Positions 28,037 to 39,897 of a stretch of DNA of 64,000 bases are shown here, piece after piece. The stretch is from Hyphomicrobiales bacterium (GTDB lineage: Bacteria; Pseudomonadota; Alphaproteobacteria; Rhizobiales; Rhizobiaceae): contig UCCS01000009.1 of assembly GCA_900470965.1 (NCBI GenBank), positions 1 to 64,000 on the forward strand, read 5' to 3'. Positions within the stretch are counted from its first letter, which is position 1; each line of letters opens with the position of its first letter. The notes under the pieces were generated by a model, which saw only the letters and a program-made list of their open reading frames with translations, searched no databases and was not told where the DNA came from. A program made the translations under genes and the position numbers.

Positions 28037-29373
28037 GGATGCGCGACCTGCTCGTCAGTTATTACGGCGACGATTTCACCGGCTCCACCGATGTGATGGA
28101 AGCGCTCGCCAGCAACGGCATTCCAACCGTGCTCTTCCTAGGCATTCCCGAGCAGGCACTGGTTGACCGCTTCCGAGATTGCCGGGCTGTCGGCATTGCC
28201 GGAACGAGCCGCAGCGAGAGCCCGGCCTGGATGCAGGAACATCTTGCCCCGGCCTTCCAATGGCTGAAAGGCTTGCAGGCGAATATCTGCCACTACAAGG
28301 TCTGTTCGACATTCGATTCCGCGCCCGAAGTCGGCAATATCGGCAAGGCGATCGAGATCGGCAAAGAGATCTTCGAGCAGGAGCTGGTGCCCATCATCGT
28401 CGGTGCGCCACAACTCAAGCGCTATACGGCCTTCGGCAATCTCTTTGCCGCCTATCAGGGGCGCGTTTTCCGAATCGACCGCCACCCGGTCATGAGCCGT
28501 CATCCCGTCACGCCCATGCAGGAGGCGGATCTTGCCGTTCATCTCGGCAAACAGACCGACCTTGCCGTTTCGCTCGCCGATCTGACGCTGCTTGCATCAC
28601 CTGATGCGGACGCGAGGACCGACCAGCTGATCGCCGAGGCGTCAGGCATCCTGCTTCTCGATGTCGATTCCGCCGAGAGCCAGACCACCGCCGGCCGGCA
28701 GCTGCAGCGCATCGCGGCTGCCAAGGGCAGTTTCGTCGCCGGCTCCTCCGGCGTCGAATATGCGCTCATCGATGCGTGGCGCGAAAAGGGCCTGATCGGC
28801 CAGGGCGTCGAGTTTCAGTCGCCGGGTAAGGTGGATCGGCTCGCCGTCGTCTCCGGCAGCGTCTCGCCGACGACGGAACGGCAGATTCGCACGGCAATTG
28901 CCGACGGCTTTCATGATATTCCACTCGATCCTCTGGCACTGGTCGGCACCAATGCCGAGGCGGCACTCGACGTCGCGGTCGCAGCAGGCCTTGCCGCGCT
29001 GAAAGCCGGCCGCAGCGTCATCCTGCACACCGCCCTTGGACCCTCGGCCGATCGCGGCGCCGATATCGACCAGCTACCCGGCGCCCGTCATCGGCTGGGT
29101 CGCGCGCTCGGAACCATCCTGCGCCGCCTTGTCCAAACCGAAGGGCTTTCGCGCACCGTTATTGCCGGCGGCGACACGTCGAGCCATGCGCTGAAGGAAT
29201 TGCGCGTCGATGCACTGACGACCCTCTTGCCGCTGCCGCAGACCCCCGGTTCGCCGCTCTGCACCGCCCATGGCGGCTACGCGTCGACGGACGGGCTGCA
29301 GATTGCGCTGAAGGGCGGGCAAGTCGGCGCCGACGGCTATTTCGCGCAGATCCGGGACGGAAGGACAGCATGA
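28033..29373 (+). CDS. oiaK: 3-oxo-isoapionate kinase (four-carbon acid sugar kinase family)
   Basis: This 446-residue protein is of the DUF1537/four-carbon acid sugar kinase family. It starts with LLVSYYGDDFTGSTDVMEAL, which contains the family DDxTG motif, and ends with a nucleotide-binding domain containing TVIAGGDTSSHAL. In the apiose pathway this kinase phosphorylates 3-oxo-isoapionate to give the OiaX substrate. The start is GTG at 28033 overlapping the oiaX stop; ATG 28039 is an alternative two codons in. Specificity is assigned from the adjacent oiaX and apnO. Confidence 0.85.
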   Translation: MRMRDLLVSYYGDDFTGSTDVMEALASNGIPTVLFLGIPEQALVDRFRDCRAVGIAGTSRSESPAWMQEHLAPAFQWLKGLQANICHYKVCSTFDSAPEVGNIGKAIEIGKEIFEQELVPIIVGAPQLKRYTAFGNLFAAYQGRVFRIDRHPVMSRHPVTPMQEADLAVHLGKQTDLAVSLADLTLLASPDADARTDQLIAEASGILLLDVDSAESQTTAGRQLQRIAAAKGSFVAGSSGVEYALIDAWREKGLIGQGVEFQSPGKVDRLAVVSGSVSPTTERQIRTAIADGFHDIPLDPLALVGTNAEAALDVAVAAGLAALKAGRSVILHTALGPSADRGADIDQLPGARHRLGRALGTILRRLVQTEGLSRTVIAGGDTSSHALKELRVDALTTLLPLPQTPGSPLCTAHGGYASTDGLQIALKGGQVGADGYFAQIRDGRTA

Positions 29374-29413
29374 TGCAAGCGGGTGACTTCGTCCGCGAAC
29401 GATAATGGAATGG

Positions 29414-29432
29414 TGATTGACTCATCATACCA
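29414..29432. promoter_or_regulatory. Putative GntR operator, copy 2 (apnO promoter)
   Basis: TGATTGACTCATCATACCA lies in the 96-bp gap between oiaK and apnO and shares CTCATCATACCAG exactly with the copy at 60634. A second promoter for apnO and the transporter genes is therefore likely. An AATGGAA sequence precedes both this copy and copy 1. Confidence 0.55.
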
Positions 29433-29469
29433 GCTACGATACCAATCCCGCATATGAAGGTGAGGAAAC

Positions 29470-30297
29470 ATGACTGCAATTGCCCTCTTTGGCGCCGGCG
29501 GAAAAATGGGATACCGGCTGGCCAAAAATCTCAAAGGTTCCCGTTTTGATGTTCGTCATGTCGAGGTCAGCGACGCCGGCAAGGCGCGTCTGAAGAACGA
29601 TTTCGGCATCGATTGTACGCCGGCCGATGCCGCGCTCGATGGCGCTGACGTCGTGATCCTCGCCGTACCGGATACCGCGATCGGCAAGGTTGCAGCTGGT
29701 ATCGTCGACAAGCTGAAGCCCGGCACGATGGTCGTCGCCCTCGACGCCGCCGCCCCCTTTGCCGGCCACCTGCCTGAGCGCGCGGACCTAACTTATTTCG
29801 TGACCCACCCCTGCCATCCGCCGATCTTCAACGACGAGACGGAGATGCAGGCGAAGAAGGACCATTTTGGTGGCCTCTTTGCCAAGCAGCACATCGTCTC
29901 CGCCCTGATGCAGGGTCCGGAAAGCGCTTACGGCCTCGGCGAAGAGATCGCAAAGGTTATCTGGGCGCCGGTCATGCGCTCGCACCGCGTCACGGTCGAC
30001 CAGATGGCGATGCTGGAGCCCGGCCTTTCGGAAACCGTCTGCGCCTCGCTGCTCGTGATCATGCGCCAGGCGATGGACGAATGCGTCGCCCGCGGTGTTC
30101 CAGCGGAAGCCGCCCGCGACTTCCTGCTCGGGCATATGAACGTGCTCGGCGCCGTCATCTTCAAGGAAGTCGACGGTGTGTTCTCGGATGCCTGCAACAA
30201 GGCGATCGAGTTCGGCATTCCGGCCCTCATGCGCGACGACTGGAAGAAGGTCTTCGAACCTCAGGAGATCGCCGACAGCATCCGGCGCATCACCTGA
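29470..30297 (+). CDS. apnO: D-apionate oxidoisomerase
   Basis: This 275-residue protein has an N-terminal Rossmann motif (IALFGAGGKMGYRLAKNLKG) and a helical C-terminal domain of the 6-phosphogluconate-dehydrogenase-like type. In the characterised pathway ApnO oxidises and isomerises D-apionate to 3-oxo-isoapionate using NAD+. It sits between oiaK and the sugar-binding protein, in the order known for rhizobial apiose clusters. The start follows GTGAGGAAAC. An alternative family member would be a general 6PGDH-like oxidoreductase, but the context is strong. Confidence 0.83.
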   Translation: MTAIALFGAGGKMGYRLAKNLKGSRFDVRHVEVSDAGKARLKNDFGIDCTPADAALDGADVVILAVPDTAIGKVAAGIVDKLKPGTMVVALDAAAPFAGHLPERADLTYFVTHPCHPPIFNDETEMQAKKDHFGGLFAKQHIVSALMQGPESAYGLGEEIAKVIWAPVMRSHRVTVDQMAMLEPGLSETVCASLLVIMRQAMDECVARGVPAEAARDFLLGHMNVLGAVIFKEVDGVFSDACNKAIEFGIPALMRDDWKKVFEPQEIADSIRRIT

Positions 30298-31377
<1,080 letters not shown>

Positions 31378-31389
31378 AGCGGACGACTG

Positions 31390-31423
31390 CTGCAGGGAGC
31401 GCGGGAGACCGCGCTCCCTGCAG
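31390..31423 (+). terminator. Strong stem-loop after the binding-protein gene
   Basis: CTGCAGGGAGCGCG and CGCGCTCCCTGCAG form a perfect 14-bp stem with the six-base loop GGAGAC, 13 bases after the stop. The downstream stretch (CCTATTCTCTTT) is pyrimidine-rich but not a clean T-run. Such a structure between a binding-protein gene and the rest of a transporter operon typically protects the binding-protein message and reduces read-through. Confidence 0.75.
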
Positions 31424-31453
31424 CCTATTCTCTTTCATTTCGAGGTTTATCGC

Positions 31454-32094
31454 ATGTTGAGGATCAGGGGCGCCCTGATCGCCGCGCTCGTCGCGGCGGC
31501 TTTGCCCGGCTGCAAGATCATCAAGACACCGACTGCGGAAGAAAAAGCCGCAGCGGCGGCCAAGAGCGCTTTCGATCCGAATGCCAAGGTCGATGCCATT
31601 TGGCAGCCGCAAGTCGTGCCCTATTATGAAAAGCGCGCCGGCGCGCTGAAGGATGTCGCAGCACTTGCCGCTTCGAGCCCCGACCAGGCCGGCGAGAAAT
31701 ACGGCAATCCGCACAAGCAGACGAGCTCGCCCTGGACCTATGCCGTCAAGTTCAGCGGCAAGGTCGTCGCCGCCGATACCGCCTCGCGGGCAGCAACGCT
31801 CGATGTCGATGCCGATGGGGACGGCAAACCCGACGCAAAAGTCCAGATCGGGCCTGCCATCCGCGGCACGGCGCTGCGCGACACGCTGGATTTCGTCAAT
31901 TTCAACGAGTTCAAGAACCAGATCGAATGGGCACAGTTCGGCAAGTCCTTCAATGAGCAGGCCAATAGCGCCTTCCTGTCGGCGATCCCGCGCGACGGCC
32001 TGGTCGGCAAGACGGTGACCGTGACCGGCGCTTTTCCGCTGCCTTCGGGCAGCGATCTGCCGCTCGTGACCCCTTCGGCGCTGACGGTGGCACC

Positions 32095-32098
<4 letters not shown>
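31454..32098 (+). CDS. DUF2291 lipoprotein within the sugar importer operon
   Basis: This 214-residue protein has a lipoprotein signal peptide with the lipobox LPGC, so the mature protein is tethered by a cysteine. The rest (CKIIKTPTAEEKAAAAAKSA, FDPNAKVDAIWQPQVVPYYE and a late LRDTLDFVNFNEFKNQIEW) matches the DUF2291 family. Members are encoded next to ribose-type ABC importers, but their function is not known. Here the gene lies between the binding protein and the ATPase, overlapping the latter by four bases. It may be an accessory periplasmic component. Confidence 0.83.
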
Positions 32099-33641
<1,543 letters not shown>

Positions 33642-33645
<4 letters not shown>

Positions 33646-34706
33646 CGGCGGCTACCGCATCCACTTCCGCGCCGAAGGGCGCGAACGGCTCCTTCCTCCT
33701 GACGCTGATGAAGCTTCGAACCTTCATCGCGCTCTTTGCCGTCATCATCTTCTTCTCGATCTTCGCGCCGAACTTCACCTCGACGGCGAACATGATCCTG
33801 ATGTCGAAACATGTGGCGCTGAATGCCTTCCTGGCGATGGGCATGACCTTCGTCATCATCACCGGCGGCATCGATCTCTCGGTCGGCTCGATCGTCGGCC
33901 TGTGCGGCATGGTCGCCGGCGGGTTGATCCTCTACGGCATCGAACTGCCGATCGGCTATACGGTCTATTTCAATCTCGTCGAGATCGTGCTGATCACGCT
34001 GGCAATCGGTCTCTTCATTGGCCTGATCAACGGCCTGTTGATCACCAAGCTCAATGTCGCGCCCTTCATCGCCACGCTCGGCACGCTCTATGTCGCCCGC
34101 GGCCTGGCGCTGCTTTCATCCGACGGCCAGACCTTTCCGAACCTCGTCGGGCGGCCGGAATATGCGACGACCGGTTTCGATTTCTTCGGTGCGGGCCGCG
34201 TTCTTGGCCTGCCGGTATCGATCTGGATCCTGATCGTGCTGGCGCTGGTAGCCGCTTACGTCGCGCGCTCGACGCCGATCGGGCGCCACATCTTTGCCGT
34301 CGGCGGCAATGAGCGCGCCGCCCGCATGTCGGGCATCCGCGTGGATCTGGTCAAGATCTTCGTCTACATGTTCTCCGGGCTTTGCGCCGCGATCGTCGGC
34401 ATCGTCATCTCCTCGGAGCTGATGGCCGCGCATCCGGCAACGGGCGAAAGCTTCGAACTCAACGCGATTGCCGCAGCCGTACTCGGCGGCACTTCGATGT
34501 CTGGCGGGCGCGGCACGATCGGGGGAACGATCATCGGCGCCTTCGTCATCGGCATTCTCTCCGACGGACTGGTTATGATGGGGGTTTCCTCCTTCTGGCA
34601 GATGGTCATCAAGGGTCTGGTGATCATCATCGCCGTCGTCGTCGACCAGGCGCAGCGTCGGCTGCAGCAGCGCGTAACCCTCATGCAGATGGCAAAGGCA
34701 GGTTGA
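33642..34706 (+). CDS. Sugar ABC transporter permease (RbsC type)
   Basis: This 354-residue permease has a polar N-terminal extension, about ten hydrophobic segments, the motif TGGIDLSVGSIVGL, the AVGGNERAARMSGI coupling loop and a late LGGTSMSGGRGT. Unlike the importer at 10.6 kb, only one permease is present, so it probably acts as a homodimer as in ribose systems. It overlaps the ATPase gene by four bases and is one base from the dehydrogenase gene. Confidence 0.9.
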
Positions 34707-34707
34707 A

Positions 34708-35742
34708 ATGGCTGACGTGAAAGGTGCTTTGATCGGTTGCGGCTTCTTTGCGATCAATCAGATGCATGCATGGAAGGATGTTGATGGTGCCGCGATCGTG
34801 GCAATCTGCGACCGCGATCCGGAGCGCCTGAAAATCGTCGGCGACCAGTTCGGCATTAACAGGCGCTATACGGATGCGGCGGCCATGTTTGCCGATGGCG
34901 GCTTCGATTTCGTCGATATCGCCACCACGGTCCAGAGCCACCGGGCGCTGGTGGAAATGGCAGCCAGCCACACCATCCCGGCCATCTGCCAAAAACCCTT
35001 CGCCAAGACGCTTGCCGATGCCAAGGCGATGGTCGAAGCCTGCCGGAAGGCAGGCATTCCGCTGATGGTGCACGAGAATTTCCGCTGGCAGACACCCATC
35101 CAGGCCGTGCGCCGGCTCTTGGACAACAAGGCGATCGGCATACCCTTCTGGGGCCGCTTCTCCTTCCGCTCCGCCTATGACGTATTTTCCGGCCAGCCCT
35201 ATCTCGCCGAAGGCGAACGCTTCATCATCGAGGATCTCGGCATCCACACACTGGATATTGCCCGCTTCATCCTCGGCGACGTGAAAGCGCTGACGGCGCG
35301 CACGAAACGCGTCAACCCAAAGATCACGGGCGAGGATGTCGCGACGATCCTGCTCGACCACGAAAGCGGCGCAACTTCCATCGTCGACGTCAGCTATGCG
35401 ACGAAGCTTGGCACCGACCCCTTCCCGGAAACGCTGATCGAGCTCGACGGCACCGATGGCACGATCCGCCTTTCGGCCGGCTATCGGCTCGAAGTGACCA
35501 ATGCGGCAGGTACCGTCGTTTCCGACGCTTCGCCGCAGCTGCTCTCCTGGGCCTCCCGGCCCTGGCACAATATTCAGGAAAGCGTCTATGCGATCCAGAA
35601 GCACTGGGTCGACAGGTTGAAAAATGGCGGCGAGCCGGCAACGTCAGGCGCCGACAATCTCAAGACCTTTGCCCTTGTCGAAGCCGCCTATGACAGTGCC
35701 GCGTCCGGCAAGACGATCGACGTGGAGGCGATGCTGAGATGA
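34708..35742 (+). CDS. apsD: D-apiose dehydrogenase (Gfo/Idh/MocA family)
   Basis: This 344-residue NAD(P)-dependent sugar dehydrogenase starts with a Rossmann motif (KGALIGCGFFAINQMHAW) and has the catalytic lysine in ICQKPFAKT and the histidine in EDLGIHTLDIARF. These belong to the Gfo/Idh/MocA fold. In this cluster the matching enzyme is D-apiose dehydrogenase, which makes apionolactone. It is followed by a four-base overlap with the lactonase gene, the next step. Assignment rests on the complete pathway being present. Confidence 0.85.
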   Translation: MADVKGALIGCGFFAINQMHAWKDVDGAAIVAICDRDPERLKIVGDQFGINRRYTDAAAMFADGGFDFVDIATTVQSHRALVEMAASHTIPAICQKPFAKTLADAKAMVEACRKAGIPLMVHENFRWQTPIQAVRRLLDNKAIGIPFWGRFSFRSAYDVFSGQPYLAEGERFIIEDLGIHTLDIARFILGDVKALTARTKRVNPKITGEDVATILLDHESGATSIVDVSYATKLGTDPFPETLIELDGTDGTIRLSAGYRLEVTNAAGTVVSDASPQLLSWASRPWHNIQESVYAIQKHWVDRLKNGGEPATSGADNLKTFALVEAAYDSAASGKTIDVEAMLR

Positions 35743-37586
35743 CGACGGACGCCTTCGCCCTCTACGGCACGCATGAGGCCGAAGAGCATCCAGTCCGCCT
35801 GACCGCCGGGCGCCTCTCAGCCGATCTCGCAAAGGGCAATCTGCGCACGATCCGCTATGACGGTATCGAGGTGCTGCGCGCCGTCTCCTATCTGGTGCGC
35901 GACCGCGACTGGGGGACTTATAGCCCCCGGATCGAAGATCTCTGGGTCGAGCAGGGCAACGGTGCCTTTTCCGTCCGCTATGTCGCCCATTGCAAGGGAC
36001 CCGAGGATAGCAGGCTTGCCATTTCGGTGCATATTGCGGCAACGGAGCGTGAACTGATCTTCGAAGCCAGCGCGCTTTCGCCGACCGGTTTCGAGACCAA
36101 TCGCTGCGGTTTCTGCATCCTGCACCCGATCGTCGGCCTTGCCGGAAGCCCGGCCAAGGTCGAGCATGTGGATGGTCGCGTAAACGAGACGCGCTTTCCC
36201 GACCGGATCGACCCCTGGCAGCCCTTCAAGGATATGCGGGCGATCACCCATCATGTGCTGCCGGGCGTTTCAGCCGAGTGTCGTATGGAAGGCGATACAT
36301 TCGAGATGGAAGACCAGCGCAACTGGTCGGATGCCTCCTACAAGACCTATGTGCGCCCGCTGGCGCTTCCCTGGCCCTACCAGATCGCCGCCAACGAACC
36401 GGTACGGCAGAGAATCGTCCTTTCCATCCGCGACACCAGGAGCGGACAAACGACCGCCGCCGGCTCCGCTGCTGGCGCGATCCGGCTCGAACCGGGTGAG
36501 CACAGCGGCACCATGCCGGCCATTGGCCTGATCGTCGCGCCTGATGAAGCCAAGGCCGTGCTTGCGGCCCGTGATCTGCTTTCGGGGATTGCCCCGCAGG
36601 AATTGCTTTTCCACTTCGATCCTAACGCCGGGCATGGCGCTGATGCATTGCAGGATTTTGCCGCGATTGCCGCGCTTCACCGCGGACGGTCGACGCTGGA
36701 GATCGCCCTGCCCTGCAAGCAGTCGCCAGCATCCGAAACTGCCGAAATTGCCAAACAGATGCAGGCTGCGGGTTTCCGCCCCGATGCCATCATGATCTCC
36801 CCTTCCGTCGACCGGCAGTCGACGCCTCCGGGCAGCAAGTGGCCCGAATGCCCGCCGCTTGAAGAGGTCTATGCCGCAGCGCACGAGGCCTTTGCCGGCA
36901 TTCGCATCGGCGGCGGCATGCTGAGCTACTTCACCGAGCTCAACCGCAAGCGCGTGCCGGCCGATCGGCTCGGTTTTATCAGCCACTGCACCAACCCGAT
37001 CGTCCATGCCGCCGATGATCTGAGCGTCATGCAGACACTGGAAGCGCTGCCCTTCATCACGGGCTCGGTACGCGCCATCTATGGCGACAAGCCCTACCGG
37101 ATCGGTCCATCGACCATTCCCATGCGGCAGAACCCCTATGGCAACCGCACCATGGACAATCCCGCCGGCGGCCGCATTCCGATGGCAAACCGCGATCCAC
37201 GCCACAATGGCCGCTTCGCGGAAGCCTTTGCGCTCGGCTACGCCATCCGCGTGCTGGATGCCGATCTCGAATGCCTGACGCTCGCAGCGCTGACCGGCCC
37301 CTTCGGCCTGGTTGCCGGTAAGGCAGAACCAACGGAAGAAGGCGGCAACAGGCCGCTTTTTACCATCGTGAAGCTGCTGTCCAGCCTTGCCGGGTCAGCC
37401 TGGATTGGCTGCACGTCTTCGCATCCGTCGAAGGTTCTGGCCTTCCTGTCGGGGTCGACGCTGCATATCGTCAACCTGACGGCCCAAGAGCAAAGCATCG
37501 ATATCAGTGCCTTCGGCTCGGACTCGCAAGGCAAGAGCATGGCACTTGCGCCTTTTGGTACGGCGTCGATCAAACTCGCCGTTTAG
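35739..37586 (+). CDS. apnL: D-apionate lactonase
   Basis: This 615-residue protein fits the large lactonase of apiose clusters. The N-terminal region (LTAGRLSADLAKGNLRTIRY, then a VSYLVRDRDWGTYSP motif) looks like a beta-sandwich. The central and C-terminal part contains RIGGGMLSYFTELNRKRVPA and ISHCTNPIVHAADDLSVMQT, typical of a barrel. It would hydrolyse apionolactone to D-apionate in the cytoplasm, as no signal peptide is seen. It is the last gene of the cluster and overlaps apsD by four bases. Confidence 0.8.
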   Translation: MTTDAFALYGTHEAEEHPVRLTAGRLSADLAKGNLRTIRYDGIEVLRAVSYLVRDRDWGTYSPRIEDLWVEQGNGAFSVRYVAHCKGPEDSRLAISVHIAATERELIFEASALSPTGFETNRCGFCILHPIVGLAGSPAKVEHVDGRVNETRFPDRIDPWQPFKDMRAITHHVLPGVSAECRMEGDTFEMEDQRNWSDASYKTYVRPLALPWPYQIAANEPVRQRIVLSIRDTRSGQTTAAGSAAGAIRLEPGEHSGTMPAIGLIVAPDEAKAVLAARDLLSGIAPQELLFHFDPNAGHGADALQDFAAIAALHRGRSTLEIALPCKQSPASETAEIAKQMQAAGFRPDAIMISPSVDRQSTPPGSKWPECPPLEEVYAAAHEAFAGIRIGGGMLSYFTELNRKRVPADRLGFISHCTNPIVHAADDLSVMQTLEALPFITGSVRAIYGDKPYRIGPSTIPMRQNPYGNRTMDNPAGGRIPMANRDPRHNGRFAEAFALGYAIRVLDADLECLTLAALTGPFGLVAGKAEPTEEGGNRPLFTIVKLLSSLAGSAWIGCTSSHPSKVLAFLSGSTLHIVNLTAQEQSIDISAFGSDSQGKSMALAPFGTASIKLAV

Positions 37587-37741
37587 GGCTTTCGGGCACA
37601 TCGCGCAGACCGGTGGGCATCAGTGTCTGTGCCGAGGAGGATGCACCGTTTAAAAATCCAGGCCACGCACATTCTGTGGTTGGTTTTATGTTTCTATTCT
37701 CGTAAAACGTTTATATGCGAAATATCGGGCGAGCCGTTACG

Positions 37742-38410
37742 ATGGATACGATTCCCACCGAAGGCTTTGACACTGACCGACACCCTTGATCATCTGCCGG
37801 CCAGCAAGCGGCGCGAACTTGCCCGCGAGCTGGAGATCATCTTCTTCGAGATCAAGCAGTTTCGGTCAACCAAGCAGTCTGCAAAGAAAGCCAATGGCAA
37901 GATCCTCAAGGTCATCCTCTACCGCTCTTGCGCCCGCGGCGACTGAGTGGAAGACCGGCTGAGTGGCTATCGCTCGGATTACGATATTCTCATCGTCGTC
38001 AATTCAGAGAGCTTTGCGCAGGAACAGGAGCTTTGGCTTTCGCTTGATGAACGGTTCCTGCAGGAACAGATGCCCACCGGATCGAGACGCCGGTCATTCC
38101 GATCGTCCATAGCCTGCATGACGTCAACGACCAACTGTCGCGCGGCCGGCCGTTCTTTGTCGATATCGCCAGAGACGGCAAGGTCCTCTACGAAGAGGAA
38201 GGTCATCCCTTCGTCCAGCCGAAGGCCCTGACGAAGGAGGAGGCGAACGTTGAAACGCAGCGGTATTTCGATGAACGGAGCCAAAACGCGAGAGGTTTCC
38301 TGAAGGCAGAAGACGCATTGGGACAGGAGTACCCTAAGCAACGCGCTTTCTTGCTTCATCAGGCTACGGAAGCACTGTATCACTGCCTGCTGCTGGCCCT
38401 GACGCTCTAA
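37742..38410 (+). pseudogene. Broken MNT/HEPN toxin-antitoxin-like gene (nucleotidyltransferase plus HEPN)
   Basis: Across three frames the sequence encodes one protein of the minimal-nucleotidyltransferase/HEPN type. It starts with MDTIPTEGFDTDRHP, then shifts to DHLPASKRREL. An in-frame TGA replaces the usual Trp after ARGD, and VEDRLSGYRSDYDILIVVN follows. A second shift leads to VHSLHDVNDQLSRGRPFFVD and [20 protein letters not shown], where a TAA truncates the HEPN end. The nucleotidyltransferase GSxARGD motif also reads RSCARGD. Two frameshifts and a nonsense codon show a dead gene. Confidence 0.78.
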
Positions 38411-38436
38411 GACATACTTGCCGCCGCGCAGCAATC

Positions 38437-38709
38437 ATGTCTAACGTCTCAAAGGTCAGCATTGCAGTAACACCGCAGCAAGCTGAGCTTTTGCGCGATG
38501 CGGTCGAAAGCGGTGCTTATGCCAGCAGCAGCAGCGAAGTTGTACGCGAAGCCATGCGTGACTGGTCTGCGAAATGGGCTAGCCGGAAGGACGATATTGT
38601 GCATCTTCGCGAATTGTGAGCGCAAGGCAAGCCGCAAGCTATTAATTTCGAGGCAACCCACGAAAAAGCCCGTCAGAAACTGAACGCCGCTCGCAATCAT
38701 GGCGGTTAA
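38437..38709 (+). pseudogene. parD-like antitoxin with an in-frame stop
   Basis: The first 60 codons encode a ParD ribbon-helix-helix antitoxin ([30 protein letters not shown]). A TGA at 38617-38619 follows LREL. The same frame then continues AQGKPQAINFEATHEKARQKL to a TAA at 38709, which is the normal C-terminal part of ParD. So the gene is full length except for one nonsense codon, at a position where Trp would fit. The toxin-binding C-terminus is lost unless the stop is read through. It overlaps the parE start. Confidence 0.75.
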
Positions 38710-38835
38710 GCTCGTTTGGTCGCCTCAAGCCGAGGACGACGTCATCAATACTTATGTCGAGATAGGTCTTCACCAACCTCAAGCCGCTGAACGCTATTAT
38801 GAGCAGTTTAGGCAGAAAGTCGGCCTTTTGGCCGA
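38699..38835 (+). pseudogene. parE-like toxin, truncated at a recombination junction
   Basis: MAVKLVWSPQAEDDVINTY, then PQAAERYYEQFRQKVGLLAE is the first half of a ParE toxin (usual length about 95-100 residues). After about 46 codons the ParE similarity ends, and the sequence becomes the C-terminal part of an unrelated gene in another frame. The frame remains open by chance to 39235. The toxin lacks its C-terminal catalytic strand and is presumed inactive. Confidence 0.75.
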
Positions 38836-39158
38836 AGCCCGATGGTGTCCTGACTTTCGACCGGCTGTCCTCGGTGTTCCTGTCGAACACCGATCACGAG
38901 GAAGACCAGCCGGTGCATCTCAAGGTCAAGGACATGGCGCTGCAGAAGTCGTCCGAGCACGACATCTATGCCGGTCCCTCGACCCGCTACTGTCCGGCCG
39001 GCGTTTGCGAATGGGTCGAGAAGGATGGCCAGGAAACCTACGTCATCAACGCCCAGAACTGCGTCCAATGCAAGACCTGCGACATCAAGGATCCCAACCA
39101 GAATATCAACTGGGTTCCGCCGCAGGGTGGCGAAGGGCCGGTATATCCGAATATGTGA
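38829..39158 (+). pseudogene. C-terminal fragment of electron-transfer flavoprotein-ubiquinone oxidoreductase
   Basis: From WPKPDG onward the frame reads LTFDRLSSVFLSNTDHEEDQ, then CPAGVCEWVEK, NCVQCKTCDIKDPNQN and the end WVPPQGGEGPVYPNM. This is the last 110 or so residues of ETF-QO, including the cysteines of the 4Fe-4S cluster. The first 440 or so residues and the FAD domain are absent. ETF-QO is normally a single chromosomal housekeeping gene, so this is a fragment captured by recombination next to the parE half-gene. Confidence 0.85.
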
Positions 39159-39282
39159 CCGTTGCATCGACGCTGCCGCCAACCTGGCAGGCGTCCGGTT
39201 CTTTGACAGTCACGCGAGGACAACATTCGCACTAGCACCGGCGCTCTTGACCCACCAACAACTCAACAGCTGGCGCCGAAGT

Positions 39283-39795
39283 TCACTTCCGCTCCACTCT
39301 CCATAACCGATGAGGCGAATTGCGCTCATAGCCGAGTTCGGCGAAGCTCGCGACTTCCAAAATCAACCCCCACGGGGCTCGGAAATAGATCCAATTGAAT
39401 CCCGCCAATGGTCCGCTTTCAACTAAGTTGGGTCCATCCAGCATGTCGATGCCCTGCGCTCGCAATCGATTCGCGCACGCATGAACGTCGTCGACTTCAA
39501 AACAAAGATGCATGCCGCCGACCTCCGAGGATCGCTTCGGTCGGCTGTCTTCCTCGCCACTATATTCAAACAGCTCGACACTCGTCCCTTCGCCGCAACG
39601 CAGGAACACCAGATCGCGTATGGTCGATTGTGCGGATGCGCCCAGCTTTTTTGCCATGAAATCCTGGTCGACATCGAAGGGTCCAGTACGAAAGACCTCG
39701 ATCGCACCGAAGACCGCCCGAAAGAATGCAATGCCCTCTTCAATATCCGGCACCGTAATGCCGATGTGGTGCATGCCGTAGACCCTGCCCGTCAT
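39283..39795 (-). CDS. VOC family protein
   Basis: This 170-residue protein has the VOC fold: MHHIGITVPDIEEGIAFFRA at the start with a metal-ligand histidine, a second half with GGMHLCFEVDDVHACANRL, and a final GLILEVASF. Related proteins are dioxygenases, epimerases or isomerases of small molecules. It follows the ATPase-permease fusion gene at about 100 bp on the same strand, as the last gene of the importer unit of the hydroxyquinol island. The reaction is unknown. Confidence 0.8.
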   Translation of the reverse strand: MTGRVYGMHHIGITVPDIEEGIAFFRAVFGAIEVFRTGPFDVDQDFMAKKLGASAQSTIRDLVFLRCGEGTSVELFEYSGEEDSRPKRSSEVGGMHLCFEVDDVHACANRLRAQGIDMLDGPNLVESGPLAGFNWIYFRAPWGLILEVASFAELGYERNSPHRLWRVERK

Positions 39796-39897
39796 ATGAT
39801 AACCTTATCCAATTTGTTGAGACGCTCGAAAATGCCGGACGTGCGTGTGCTGATAGAAACTGCGGCTTGCCATCAGTCGCGGAGGAGGTCGCCACAG

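Noticed and set aside
38836..39235. Continuation of the parE frame as a longer novel toxin
   Set aside because: The extra part is the ETF-QO fragment read in another frame, not ParE sequence.
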